Assembly (NCBI GenBank): GCA_947561395.2
Contig: OX387195.1
Coordinates: 24,319,126 to 24,383,125, forward strand
Direction: 5' to 3'
DNA length: 64,000 nt
DNA from: Buxus sempervirens
Taxonomy: Eukaryota > Streptophyta > Magnoliopsida > Buxales > Buxaceae
Part shown: piece by piece, positions 24,001 to 35,700 of the stretch
Layout: each line of letters opens with the position of its first letter
Position numbering within the stretch: position 1 is the first letter of the stretch
The notes under the pieces: model-generated
Databases searched by the model: none
What the model was told of the DNA's origin: nothing
Seen by the model: only the letters and a program-made list of their open reading frames with translations
Translations under genes and position numbers: made by a program

Positions 24001-27000
24001 GATTTTTTAAGAAAATTGACTTATAGGATCAGAGGCCATCCTTTCTAATGATTTTTTGGTTTTAAAGATTTCATTTTAATTTATTGAAAAATGAAAACTG
24101 AAATCTGACATACTGCATGATATATGACATACTGCACGAGGACAATGATCTCATAGTTTTTTATTTTGTTGTAATTTTTAGATAAATTATAACAATAGTT
24201 TCAAAAAGCATAACATAACTATATTATAAGTAGATTAAAACACAGAATATTTTCTGCATGGTTGCATAAGCAGATAGCTGATCAAGTGCCTGATCTTTAA
24301 AACTTTTAAGCAGCGGAAGAACAAAACAGAGTTAAAAAAAGGCTGCAATAGCTTGTGGTAACTATTCAAATTAAGCATCTATTTTGTACATCATGGTTAA
24401 TGCCCAACAGGTGGTAGGTGGAACTCAATTTTTTTCCCAGTGAATAAGTCAATGGCTGAGTTTATATTGTTAATTTTCTGCTTTTTTTCTTTATCTTTAA
24501 TAAGAAAATCATTGACTGAGTTCAATCCAATGTTAAGGATTGGTTGCAGCTCAGTAAAATAAAAAAAAATCCAGACAGGATACAAAGGTGAGTGATGTGG
24601 CCTAGAATCACAAAAACAAGACTTTGTCAAATGAACTGCCATGAATAAAGAAGAACAAACAACAATGAAAGATTATACAACAGAACAATAGATTTTTCAA
24701 ACTCATGAAAAAAAATGGTTGTGTGGATTTTACAAAAAAGAGGCAAAATACCTTTCGTTTTTCTTAATAGATCTCTAAAATCCCATGCAACTTCCATCTT
24801 AATTAGAATTCTAAAGCAAAACCAAAAAAGTATTGAAAGATCAAAAAGAAAAAAAAATCATGACTAAAAGGGAAAATGAAAATTTGTTAAGCTATCAATA
24901 GTTATCGAGTGCATTCCTTAGCGTCAAGAATGTTCCTTTTCATTTCTATACTCATGAACGATCAAGTTCGCCTTTCTCCCCTACTCTAGTCAGTCTGTAA
25001 AAGGAAAATATTAAGACCAACGAAGCTATAGTCCATACTCTGTTTCAGTGTGTATACAGTAAAGTAGGAGTCACAAAAAATATATCAAGAATCACAATAT
25101 GAAACCAGAAAACTGAAACCATAGTTGTTAGTTGTTACACAGAAAATTCTAGCTTTCTCAAGATAGAAAACAAAAATATACAAGCAGATCCCTGCAAACA
25201 AAAAACTAGGGAATCTCAAAAAAGACTCCAAAACATGGCCCCTAGCAAGCAAATGTTTCCTATGATTAGTTTACATATCATGAGTTCTTCAAATGGTTTA
25301 TTTTCTAAGTTTGCTGCCTATTTACAAATAAGTGACTATGGAATATGAGAAAGCCTAAAGATGGAGACACAATGATTATCTGGAAGGCAACTAGGCAAGT
25401 CAATAATGAAGACTAACGTCTTCATCCTACACATAGGATACAGAGAATGTGCAGAAATGCGTATATTAACCATATATTTCGTATAATAAAATGTGTATAT
25501 TGACCACATTTTGTACTAACATTATCACGAAAATAAAGTATGTCATTACCTTGATATCTTCAGCCATTCTTTCACTAGTAGTTAGTTGCACACCACGCTT
25601 CAGTGCAATTTTTGCTATTGAACTTTTTTCCCATAACTTAACCATAGCCATGGCCAACCCTTCATGCTGCCGGCTTCTACCTGTAGATTAAAAACCTTAA
25701 TTCACAGCCTAAACGTAAAATGGGAACCAAAAGATAGTTGACGAGAACAGGGATACCTAGGGCAAAATGTGGAGGTATGACTCTGGCAAGTCTTCTCAGA
25801 GCTGTTGCTTCCTTTATTCCAAGTGTAGCTCTCACTCCATATGGAAGTATTCTGAAGGGGGTTTTGTAACCAGGAACAACACCTGGCAGCAAATCAGCAT
25901 CTACAGGTAATGGATCGCCTCCAGGCCAATCCGTATACCTTGGGCCAAGATCATCCAATAGCTTGTCCACTTCATGTTCGTACTTCACTTCTGGCAGTGG
26001 TTTGTCATCATTTTTATCCTTAACGGTATTACTTAAGCTTGGCTGAGGAACCTTAACAATGCCATAAGGACCATGTTCTATAAGATCCTTTCTCACTTCC
26101 TCTTTATTTGTTAGAGAGGAGTTATGGGAAAACTCATTGGTGTTCTGAACCTCTTTCTTTTGCTGTTGCATTGAAGGAAGCTCATAGCTCACTCCTCTAT
26201 ATAAGAATACTGAAGTTCCAGACCTCCAAATCACCAGACCACCTGTTTTCCTCTGACAATATATACAAAGATAAATTTCAGACATATATTTGAAACCAAA
26301 CGCAAAGAAGACTCTTTGTATAATCTGGAAAGAAGAAGCTAGTGGAACTCCCAGATATCTCCATTTGGTATGTTTATTAAGTCATGAATTCAGCACTTCC
26401 ATACATAAGCAGCATGAACCATGTAGAAGAATGAAACGGGACTTGGAATCTCAAAATTTTATCAGAAACGGTTGGATCAATAGAAATAAAATTTAAGGAG
26501 AATAGAAAAATAAAAATAAAAAATAAGAAAAAGATCACAAATACAAGGACACAGAAGGATGGATTGTACTTTGATTGAGAATGAAAGTGGCCCACATTCT
26601 ACCATCTCTTTGGGGAAAAGAAAATAAGGAATTCCAAATGGAACAAAAAAGTGATTGTTAATTTCATAAGGAAATTTACCTCCAATATCTCATGCATCCT
26701 CTTCATATTAAGCGCGGGAGGACCCTCGCATTTGAGTCTTACTACCTCTGATGTCTTCCACTTTTCATGAATCACATCTACCATGGCCTGAGTAACTCCA
26801 GCACCTCCGATTTTCGTCTTATTCTTTGTCCTAAAAGCCAAATTTCTCAGCCTTCGCAGCTCAGACTCGGGCAATGTCAATTCAGCCAAGGAAGTCCTAC
26901 TCCTTCGCCTTACCGAATTCCTTTCCTCTTCTTTCACCAATGGCTTCTCCCATGGAAACCTAACATCCCCATTGCTTCCCAAACCATCTTGAACTCCCAA

Positions 27001-27597
27001 TGGAGAATCTACCGAAAACCCACCTTGTGCATTCGGCAACATCCCCTCCTCAACATAGAATATATCTTCCACGGATCCTTTCTCGGGTACTCTATCCTTC
27101 TTCTCATTAACATCATCAACATATCCAAATCTCTTCAGTTTCTCCACAATCTTATCCATTGTACTACTACTTGTACTTGTACTAGTACTAGTACCCTCGT
27201 CATCTTCACTCGAAATGCCTCCACCCCTCCGATAGTCCACAACAGCTTGTGGCCGTTTTTGAAGAGTTTGGACATGGGATTCACTCCAATTATCAATCCA
27301 ACTACGACTCGATAAACTGCTACTCTGAACAGATTGAGAAACGTGCGTTTCTTTAAAAAGGGGTCCTCTATCCTTATCGTTTTTCAACAGAAACCTAGAT
27401 TTCTTTTGTGGGGTTTTTTCTGTGTTTGAATCTGGACTCACACTGCCCTGGGTTGGAAAAAAATTTTGTTTTCTGGATGGAATTGACGACCCGTACCTGA
27501 AAATGTGCAGGCGAGAGCCATTAAGCTTTGAGAAGGAGCTCTGAAATGAGTCTAAGAAGTTTGGTGGACAGATTTGACAACTGGGTACGAGAGCCAT
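21092..27597 (-). CDS. CFM3: CRM-domain splicing factor CFM3, chloroplast type (893 aa)
   Basis: Nine exons join in frame: 26680-27597, 25757-26252, 25550-25680, 23408-23758, 22504-22660, 22104-22396, 21618-21677, 21386-21475, 21092-21277. The start [14 protein letters not shown] (27597) opens a transit-peptide-like leader. An upstream ATG (27663) adds 22 residues unlike the family. A Ser/Thr run (about 130-140) comes from TAC/AGT repeats. Three CRM RNA-binding domains follow: about 237-330 ([37 protein letters not shown]), about 448-550 ([34 protein letters not shown]) and about 662-765 ([39 protein letters not shown]). The tail is acidic ([20 protein letters not shown]). CFM3 proteins promote splicing of subsets of group II introns in chloroplasts (some also in mitochondria). 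All exons are open. Confidence 0.95.
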
Positions 27598-27790
27598 CGC
27601 ATAACCAAATGAAATACCTCGATCACTTACAGAAACGGATTCATATTTTCGTAGTAGAAACAACTGTTGAGTGATCAGGACAAGTTAAGGGCTCTCAGGA
27701 ATTGCAGGTTTTGGGTTTTTGTGTGGCACCAGGATTTAACAACTGTTACGCCGGGAAAACATCTTCATATCTACCCAAGAACGAAGGGGC

Positions 27791-27983
27791 AGCAGGGGGA
27801 AATTAATTTTTAGTCACATCTTTTAAATATAATTAGTATTAAGTTAGCAATATTCTGAGTGTAAAATGTTACTGAGGGTTTAATTATTTTGTTAAAATTT
27901 TCTCAAAAGTTAAAAAATAGAAAAGTACTGACTGAATGTTAATTATGTTTTAAAGGTATCACTAAAAGTTAATTCCCCTGCAT
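27791..27983. mobile_element. Short MITE related to the 13.5-kb element
   Basis: The left end GGGGGAAATTAATTTTTAGT and the inverse of the right end GGGGAATTAACTTTTAGTGA form terminal inverted repeats. The ends resemble those of the MITE at 13500-13868. It lies about 200 bp upstream of the CFM3 start codon. Confidence 0.55.
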
Positions 27984-28101
27984 TTAAAAGGCTTTTATTT
28001 AGGCCTCAGAATGCAAAAAAACAAAAAACAAAAACAAACCAAAAAAAAAAAACACCAATGGAATTGAAAAACGAAATACTCTCAGGAATATGTGGAAAAT
28101 T

Positions 28102-28333
28102 ATTGGAATGAAATCGTCTATCATGTTTCCTTTAAGTGCTCTCTGATGTGGTCGTGAGATGCTGCCATGTGGAGCATCTCGCGGTCACTATTTTTTCATG
28201 TGTTATAAATTTATCAAGTGAGCTCTGCATGAAAAAAAACAGTGGCTATGAGATGCTCCACTTGGCAGCATCTCACTACCACATCATAGAGCAAATCAAG
28301 GAAGCATGACAGACGATTTTCAACTCATTGGAA
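28102..28333. mobile_element. Foldback MITE
   Basis: Two arms of about 100 bp are inverse complements with few differences. GTGAGATGCTGCCATGTGG with AGCATCTC on the left matches the inverse of GAGATGCTCCACTTGGCAGC on the right. The loop spans about 28206-28235. Non-coding. Confidence 0.7.
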
Positions 28334-28439
28334 GGGGTTGCTTTTTTAACACATTTACAAAAAAAGAATACTTGGAAAAGTCAATGGCCACAAAACATCC
28401 TACTTTCCCAAAGTTAATGCCACTAAAGTCTAAAAACAT

Positions 28440-29162
28440 TTTGCTTAATGTTTTTATTCCATAAATGTCCCTACGAAGAACGTACTAGTATCCTGTTATG
28501 ATTGGACTGATATCCTTGTCTTATATCCAATGATGATAACAATATTATTCTACAAAAAGGGTGCTAGTATCCCTCGATGATTAGGATAATATCCTTACCT
28601 TGCATCTAACAATGATAATAATAGTGTCCCATGAAGAACATGCTAGCATCCTACAAGGTATCGGTTAATTATTTTCTTGTTGAATTAAATATCGACTATT
28701 TTTTACAATTATTAGTATATGTTTTCTTTTATCGTAGATGTATTCCATTAATCAACATCCTATTTTGTCCATTAATCGTAGATGTATTTGACTAATAAAG
28801 GGTTAATTGGAATTTTTTGTAGGATATTGTTTAAATAATCATGGGATACTAGTGTTATCATCGTAAGCTACAAGCCAAATCTTCCTAGGACATTTATTCA
28901 ATTATAGTAGGATACTAGTACATTCTTCATAGGATACAATTTGATATTCATCTAATCATCATAGGATACTAAAACGTATTTCATGGTATATAACTATTTT
29001 CTTAGTAGGATACTAGTTGATTCAATGGTGAGATATATATAAATGTTCTTTGTGAATACTATTATCATCATCATTGGATACAAATAAAGATATCAATCCA
29101 ATCATCTTAGAATGGTAACACGTTCTTTTTAGGGCATTTAGGCAATACAACATTAAGTTACA
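28440..29162. mobile_element. Foldback element with tandem-repeat arms
   Basis: The outer ends TTAATGTTTTTATTCCATAA (left) and the inverse of the right end (TTAATGTTGTATTGCC) pair. Inside, both arms consist of degenerate repeated units containing CTAGTATCC, GATGATTGGA-like and TATCCAATGATGATAA-like words, in opposite orientation in the two halves. Arms built of subrepeats are a hallmark of foldback-type elements. No coding sequence. Confidence 0.55.
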
Positions 29163-29767
29163 GTGCTTTTGGATTTATTAACACTTACTTTTGAAAAGTA
29201 AGATGTGTTTGGGACAATTGATTTTTTTAAATATGCTTTTGTAAATAGATTGGAAAAGTAGCCATTTTCCATAATGTTCCCTTTTTTTTAATTTCAATCC
29301 ATATTGTAAATATTGAACCACCAATAAAGGATAATCTTGGTATTTAATTTTAAATAATTAGAATAATAAAGGAAAAGGTGTTAATGTATGTTTTATGTTT
29401 TGTTACATCATCATCAACATTGTTGAAATTTCAACGATCAAATCTGTAGAAGAGGGAGACTGTTACGACTCACAAGTAGCAAACCCCAGTTTCGTAAACT
29501 GGTATTTCAAAAAACCGAGGGGAAAAGTAGAGTTTTCTAAAACCTCGAGGGGTAAACTTTTAAATATCTTTTTTTTTTATTTCTCTCTTTCTTTCTTTTG
29601 TCCCTTTTTTTGTATAAACTTCGCTTAACATCGTATGGTCCGGACTCCAGAGTCCAGGCGCTTCTACTCGGAGAACCAACGGAGTAGAAGTTTTTAAACT
29701 GAAAGCCGAAAACGACCAAACCAAAAGGATTTCCAGGGGTTTGGAAGTTCTCTCTCGTAACCTAACA

Positions 29768-32700
29768 ATGGCGCCCGATGCGTCCGAGGCTCTTGCAGGT
29801 GCAATTGTTCAGTTCACTTTTTCAGATTCTAGTTGCACTTAATTTGTATCTGTTCCGAGTTTTTGAACTGGTTTGATCGTTATTTTTCTTCTAATTTTTC
29901 CGGATCCAGTAAGAGAGAAAGTTCAGCAGTTCTTGAATGCCGCTCGTACTGGAAATCTTGATCTTTTCAAGAGTAAGTTGGAATGTTACCGATTTCTCTA
30001 TTTGATTCTTTTCTCGATGTTTGTGAATTTTTTTCTCTATCCATCTTCGGGTACTTCAAGTTGCGATTTTTGTGGAACTTTGTTTCCAAAGAACTTTCGT
30101 CGCAGCTTGACGAGGGAAAAGGGTTGGCAAAAACTGTAGCAGATGTTAAGGACGCGAATAAACGAGGAGCTCTTCACTTCGCTGCTAGAGAAGGGAAGAC
30201 TGAGGTCTGCAGATATTTGCTGGAGGAATTGAAGCTTGATGTGGATGCAAAAGATGAAGATGGTATGTTTGTATTTTGTTTTATAAGTAATAAGAAGAAT
30301 GATATTAATGTATGATAAAGATGATTTGGAGGTACACGGATCGTGTACCTAAATGACAATGCTAAAAGCAAACCCCCCCTTGCAACACATATGGATATCC
30401 ATCCCACTCCCTTCCCTAATCTGAAAAGGAAGACCCCTCCACGAATTCTTGGAAAGGGATGCTATCCATTTTATTTTATTGAGATTATTGTTCTTTACGA
30501 TTCCTTTGCCCGTGAGATGTTTTACTTGGAATTATTGGTAATGAAGAATTTGTAAAAGGTTGGGGAATTATCTTTGGAATAAGAAGCTTTAATGTCAAAT
30601 CTACACCTCAAGTTGGATTCTTACGAGACATATCCTGGTGTTATTTCACTTCATTCACCGTGAATGTGGTATTCACGGAGGCTCACTAGCATGGTTCGTA
30701 TGATTGATGTGATGGGATTTGTTTATTGTGCATACTGTGTTTTTGATCAGGAAAAGTATGAAATTGATAGTGTGCTTATTTAATAGTTTAAACTATGATG
30801 GGGATATGTTGTTGCTTGTGGTTCATCTAACAAATATTTGTCGGGGTTGATTAAAACTGTTGATCCCAAATGCAGATGATGGAGTACCGTGTCAGGGTAA
30901 TGTCCAGCATAACCATTTGCTAAATTCTTTCATCTTTATATTTAAACAGGCTGAGGATGTTGCTGGGATATTATTTTTCCTGCCAACTCCACCTAGTCAG
31001 GAAAAGGCATTCTTGACTGATTTTATCCCGTGTCCATAGAAACGATTATTGATTCACATGAATTTTTGGAAAAAAATTACTATTAGGAAATATAGAATAA
31101 TTTACTTGTATGTTGATGTTTTCACTCATCTTGTGTAACTCATTCTCTACTTCACAGGTGAGACTCCTCTTCTTCATGCTGCTCGGCAAGGTCATGTGGA
31201 CACTGTCAAATATCTTGTTGAGTGTGGCTCAGATCCTACTGCTTCTAGTGACTTGGGAGTGAGTGCCTTGCACCATGCTGCTGGAATAGGTATGCTGCCA
31301 TTTTTTCATTGTAATAAGTGGCTTCTTGTGGCTGGTCCAATCTTTGTTATTAAATAATTTTACAAGATCTTGAAGCAATTTGTTATTGCTTTGATTATCT
31401 TACTTTTGATATTTATGAATATGTGAAATGCTTATTGATTTAAGTTGCATACATGGATTTATATAAGAACTTTTGTACGAAACATGAATGAATATATACA
31501 TTCATCTTCATTATTCATCAAAAAAAAAAACATGAATGAAAATGGTGAGCATACTAATTGCATTTAAATGAGAATTTTAGGATTTATGAATAAGAAAACT
31601 GGTGCATATGAAATTGCATTAAATGGAACAATGCGTGATTTGCATATATAGTGAGAGAGTGAGGTGTGCAGATCTGAGATCCAACAATCATCAACAACTC
31701 TATATATCTGGTGCTGTTTGAGGGCGGAGTCCAACAGTCACTAACAACCTGATATTATTGATTATTCCTATATCTCCTGGCGAAGATATCTGCGGTGTCT
31801 AAGATTGAGCTTATAGGATGTCGTATATGATGAAAGCTTGGGCTTAAGATTTAGTTAGACACTGCTATGGATGTGACTATATTGTGTTTTAGAATTGGGC
31901 TATCATAGAGATAGTGGCTCAACATTGTGATCCAATTGGTTGAAAGCCTGTAGAACTCCAATATACGTGTGTGTGTGTATATCGATTGGGGGGGTAGTTC
32001 TTACAGTCAATACTTGTATTTGTTTTGAGTTGCATGTCAGTTTTAGAAGGTATTATTTAAGACATACATGCATCTTAGCGTTGCACTATTGCATGAAAAC
32101 ACTTTGAATATTTTAAATTATGTTTTGCATGAGTATGAATTTTTTTGGGTATATTTTACAAGTCTAAAGTTTTTAATGCATTCTAAATATATTGAATACT
32201 ATCTTGCTTTCTTTTTTTTTTTAATGAGTAATGAAAGCTTGTATTACAATCAACGAGAAGGTAAACGGTACACAGGTATCGTATACTGTCTACTAACAAT
32301 AGGTCACTCTATTTATGTGAACTCTATTTTTATCACATACATGTATTATTCAGGAAGATTCGGATTGGATACAGTAGATCATAATGGGATCTGTTTATTG
32401 AGATGTCGAGATAAGTTTACACAGAATGGATAGGGTTTTTCTTTGATCATTAACAGTTATGAGTTGGGCTTTTCATTTTATTGGAATTGTGCTTATTATT
32501 TTTTGGTGAAAATTTATTGTTTATGGGTTGAAATAATTGTTTAATTAACATCTTACTTTGATAGAATTTTAATTGTGTCTAATTTTAGTTTATTTTAATT
32601 TAAATTAGTTCTCTATAATAATTTAAATTGGTTACGATGGTATAGGATCACATATTTGATTAATTCTCACATGAGGAGGGAGTTACAGCCACATCTTTGA

Positions 32701-35700
32701 ATCTGAGGTTTATTATATTTATTACACCGGATCTGGGGCATAACCTTTTTTTTATTTTAAGGAGGGGGCGCGGGGGGGCGGAATGGGTTTGTGGGTGGGT
32801 GCGAGTATAATGTGTGTGGTCATGCAAATAATTTCTTATAAATTCTTGAAAGATGAATGACTTAGTAATGAGTATTCATTTAATGGCTTTCTAGACAAGG
32901 CTCATATGCCTTGAGCAGTCATCATGTATAATTACAAGCAACTGTTCTTGCACGCATGTTATGCTAAGTGTTTGTTTAAAATTCTTCAATTTGATGGGTC
33001 TTTATGAAACACTGATGGAAGCTATTGTCTTACAAACATAGCTTTAAATGTCAATAACAAAATTTTTCCTCAAAAATTTCAGGGAAATTTTACTATTTTG
33101 TGATATTTTATGTAGAAAATTATATTGAAATTTTAAGAGAATGGGGAATATCAATGGAAGGAAAAGTTTTGTTACCCTTCACAAATTGAAAATTTGGGGG
33201 AAATTTTGATATGTTTTTGGAAATGTGAAACCATGCTTTGATATGCAATAAGCTGATGCATTTCATTTTCCCCACTGACTTAAGGAACGATTATAATGGC
33301 GGTAAGTGATATTTTGTTCTAAATCTATTCATACTTGGTTTGTGATTGCAATCGTAGGAACATATTTTTTTGACCTTAGGATATTTGTTTGATATTTACA
33401 TGAGATCCTGCTGTTTCACACCTTTAATCTGTGGTAACCATTTATTTTTAATCAAATTCTTCCAGGACATGCTGAAATGATGCAGTTTTTACTTTCAAAA
33501 GGAGTTGATGTAGATTCACAAAGTGATGCTGGTACACCTCTGATTTGGGCTGCTGGTCATGGTCAACCAGATGCTGTAATGGTTTTGCTAGAGCATCATG
33601 CCGATGTAAGCTCACATATTGCCATTCAACACTCATCATTTTTTCTCCTTAATTCTTTGGTATTGCTATGGTTTTTATATATTTTGAGGGTAATTCCAGC
33701 AGCATAATATGTCAGGGTAAGGAGAAAAAGTAGATTATTTGGAGATTTCTTTTTGTTATTGTAGGAAGCTTGGCATTCTCTTTGAACATTTCATTTTTTG
33801 GATCAGCTAAATGATTTGTTGAATTGTTGTGAAAAGATTTTTGAACTTAGGCTTTAGTTTTACCGCAAATTGTTAAACATATTAAAGTGATATTGGGTCC
33901 TTATTCACAATGACTACAGCTCAGACCTTGTATGGTCCTTATATATATTTGGAATTGCTCATCCCTTATTTGTATATTTCTGTGCTCAAGCCAATACCAT
34001 TGTTCTCTTAATTTATAGTGTGAAACATGTTTAAGTTATTTCTTAATTTTTATTGGGTTTGCCCCTTTATAATTGAAGTAAAGAGCAAAAAAAAAAAAAA
34101 AAAAACAATCGCTTCTTCTGTTTTTAAAATTTGTGGTCTATTTCTGGTTTCATTTAAAATTTTTTTTTATTTGTTGATTGTTTCGCAGCCAAATTCTGAA
34201 ACCGATGATAATATCACTCCATTATTGTCATCTGTAGCGGCTGGTTCACTGCCATGTTTGGAGCTTTTAATTCAGGTGAAGTACTTTCTTTCTATCTTCT
34301 GACAATAATAGTTTAATAATACACGGCACAACTTAAGTTCTCTGTTTCTTATATGTGGGTGCTATCCATCTCCTTTCAAAGGATAGAATTCTCTCTCATG
34401 TACTTGCATATTTTCTATTTAACTTTGCCTAAACTTTTTGAATTTTATCCCTTGCACCCAATATGTAGTATCTAATCATATGAATGGAATCTCTCCTTTT
34501 ACTCCAATTTCATTCTATATATCTTGTTGAGTTTCATTTGTAGATTGCTCATTCGTCTTCTTGAAGTGCTCCCACATTTTAACAGATGCAATGCAATGCC
34601 TTTCTGTACCACTTGGAAGTTGGAATCACCATGCAATTGTATTAATCAAATGGATAAGGCTTTTTTGATCTCTTAAGTTTGTGGTTCTCTTCTATCTAGA
34701 ATGGTTAGTGTCTAACCTCTATAATTAATATCCTTCCTTTGATAGGGCAATCCCATCATCTTTCTTTTCCTGTCTAAATAATCTTTTCAAGCAGTATCTT
34801 GTACAATCTGTAGAACTCACCAATGATGGAAGACTGCTGAAAATGGGTGTAGAAAATATCTAGAGTTTTCAAAAGCAAGGGCAGTTTAGAGGGCTGAGTT
34901 TATTATAACTTCTAGGGATAGTTGTTTTTTTAAGGATTTATCTCATTTACCATTAAAGCGAGGTTTTAAATATCAATATTGTTCAGTGGAATTGCCTACA
35001 ACCGTTGTATGTACAATGGCCTTCTAATTGGTCAATTGCATTTGAAAAGAAAAAAAAATATGGTCGCAGTGGGAATTTTTCTTGTAGCTCAGCTTCTTCC
35101 TCTTTTCACAGTCATACCTTACATAATGAATCTAATTACTTTGGTAGGTATAAAAAAAATGATTTTGAAATTTGAATGTGTCTCGTTGTATGTGTGGTTG
35201 CACTGTGGGAGTATAATGGGTATGGTCATGCAAATAATTTCTTTCCACTTGAAAATAATTTCTTACAAATTCTTGAAAGATGAATGACTTAGCAATGAGT
35301 ATTCATTTAATGACTTGCACCGTCCTTGTTGTAGAGGATGTGTGCTCGTATTGTTAGATATATTGCCACCTAGGGACAGGAAGTATCTCTTGAAACACAA
35401 GTTTACACTAATGGATTTATATTACCTCCCGGGGATATATCAATATTTAAAACCATGCATAAATATAAGTCATGTGAATGAAATTGGTGGTGGTGTCAAA
35501 TATCATGGCTATGAAGGGATGTAAGAGTGAAAGACAGTTTCAGTTTAATAAGAGAATTGATGAGGATTTCAGTACTGGATGAAATTCAATCTACAGAGGT
35601 TTCCACTGTTTTTGAATTTGAAATATTTTCCTATACATATAGTTGATTGACAAAATGATGTGCTTAAGCTCGATAGTTGTTCATTGGTTCTATTAGGTTT

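Larger units (their letters stand above)
27598..29767. other. Bidirectional spacer between CFM3 and TPR10
   Basis: This 2.2-kb spacer separates two divergently transcribed genes, so it must hold both promoters. Three foldback elements fill much of it (27791-27983, 28102-28333, 28440-29162). About 600 bp upstream of the TPR10 start remain, with no clear repeat. Confidence 0.6.

Noticed and set aside
28440-29162. CRISPR-like array
   Set aside because: Spacing and unit sequence are irregular, units occur inverted in the second half, and this is a plant nuclear locus; a foldback element explains it.
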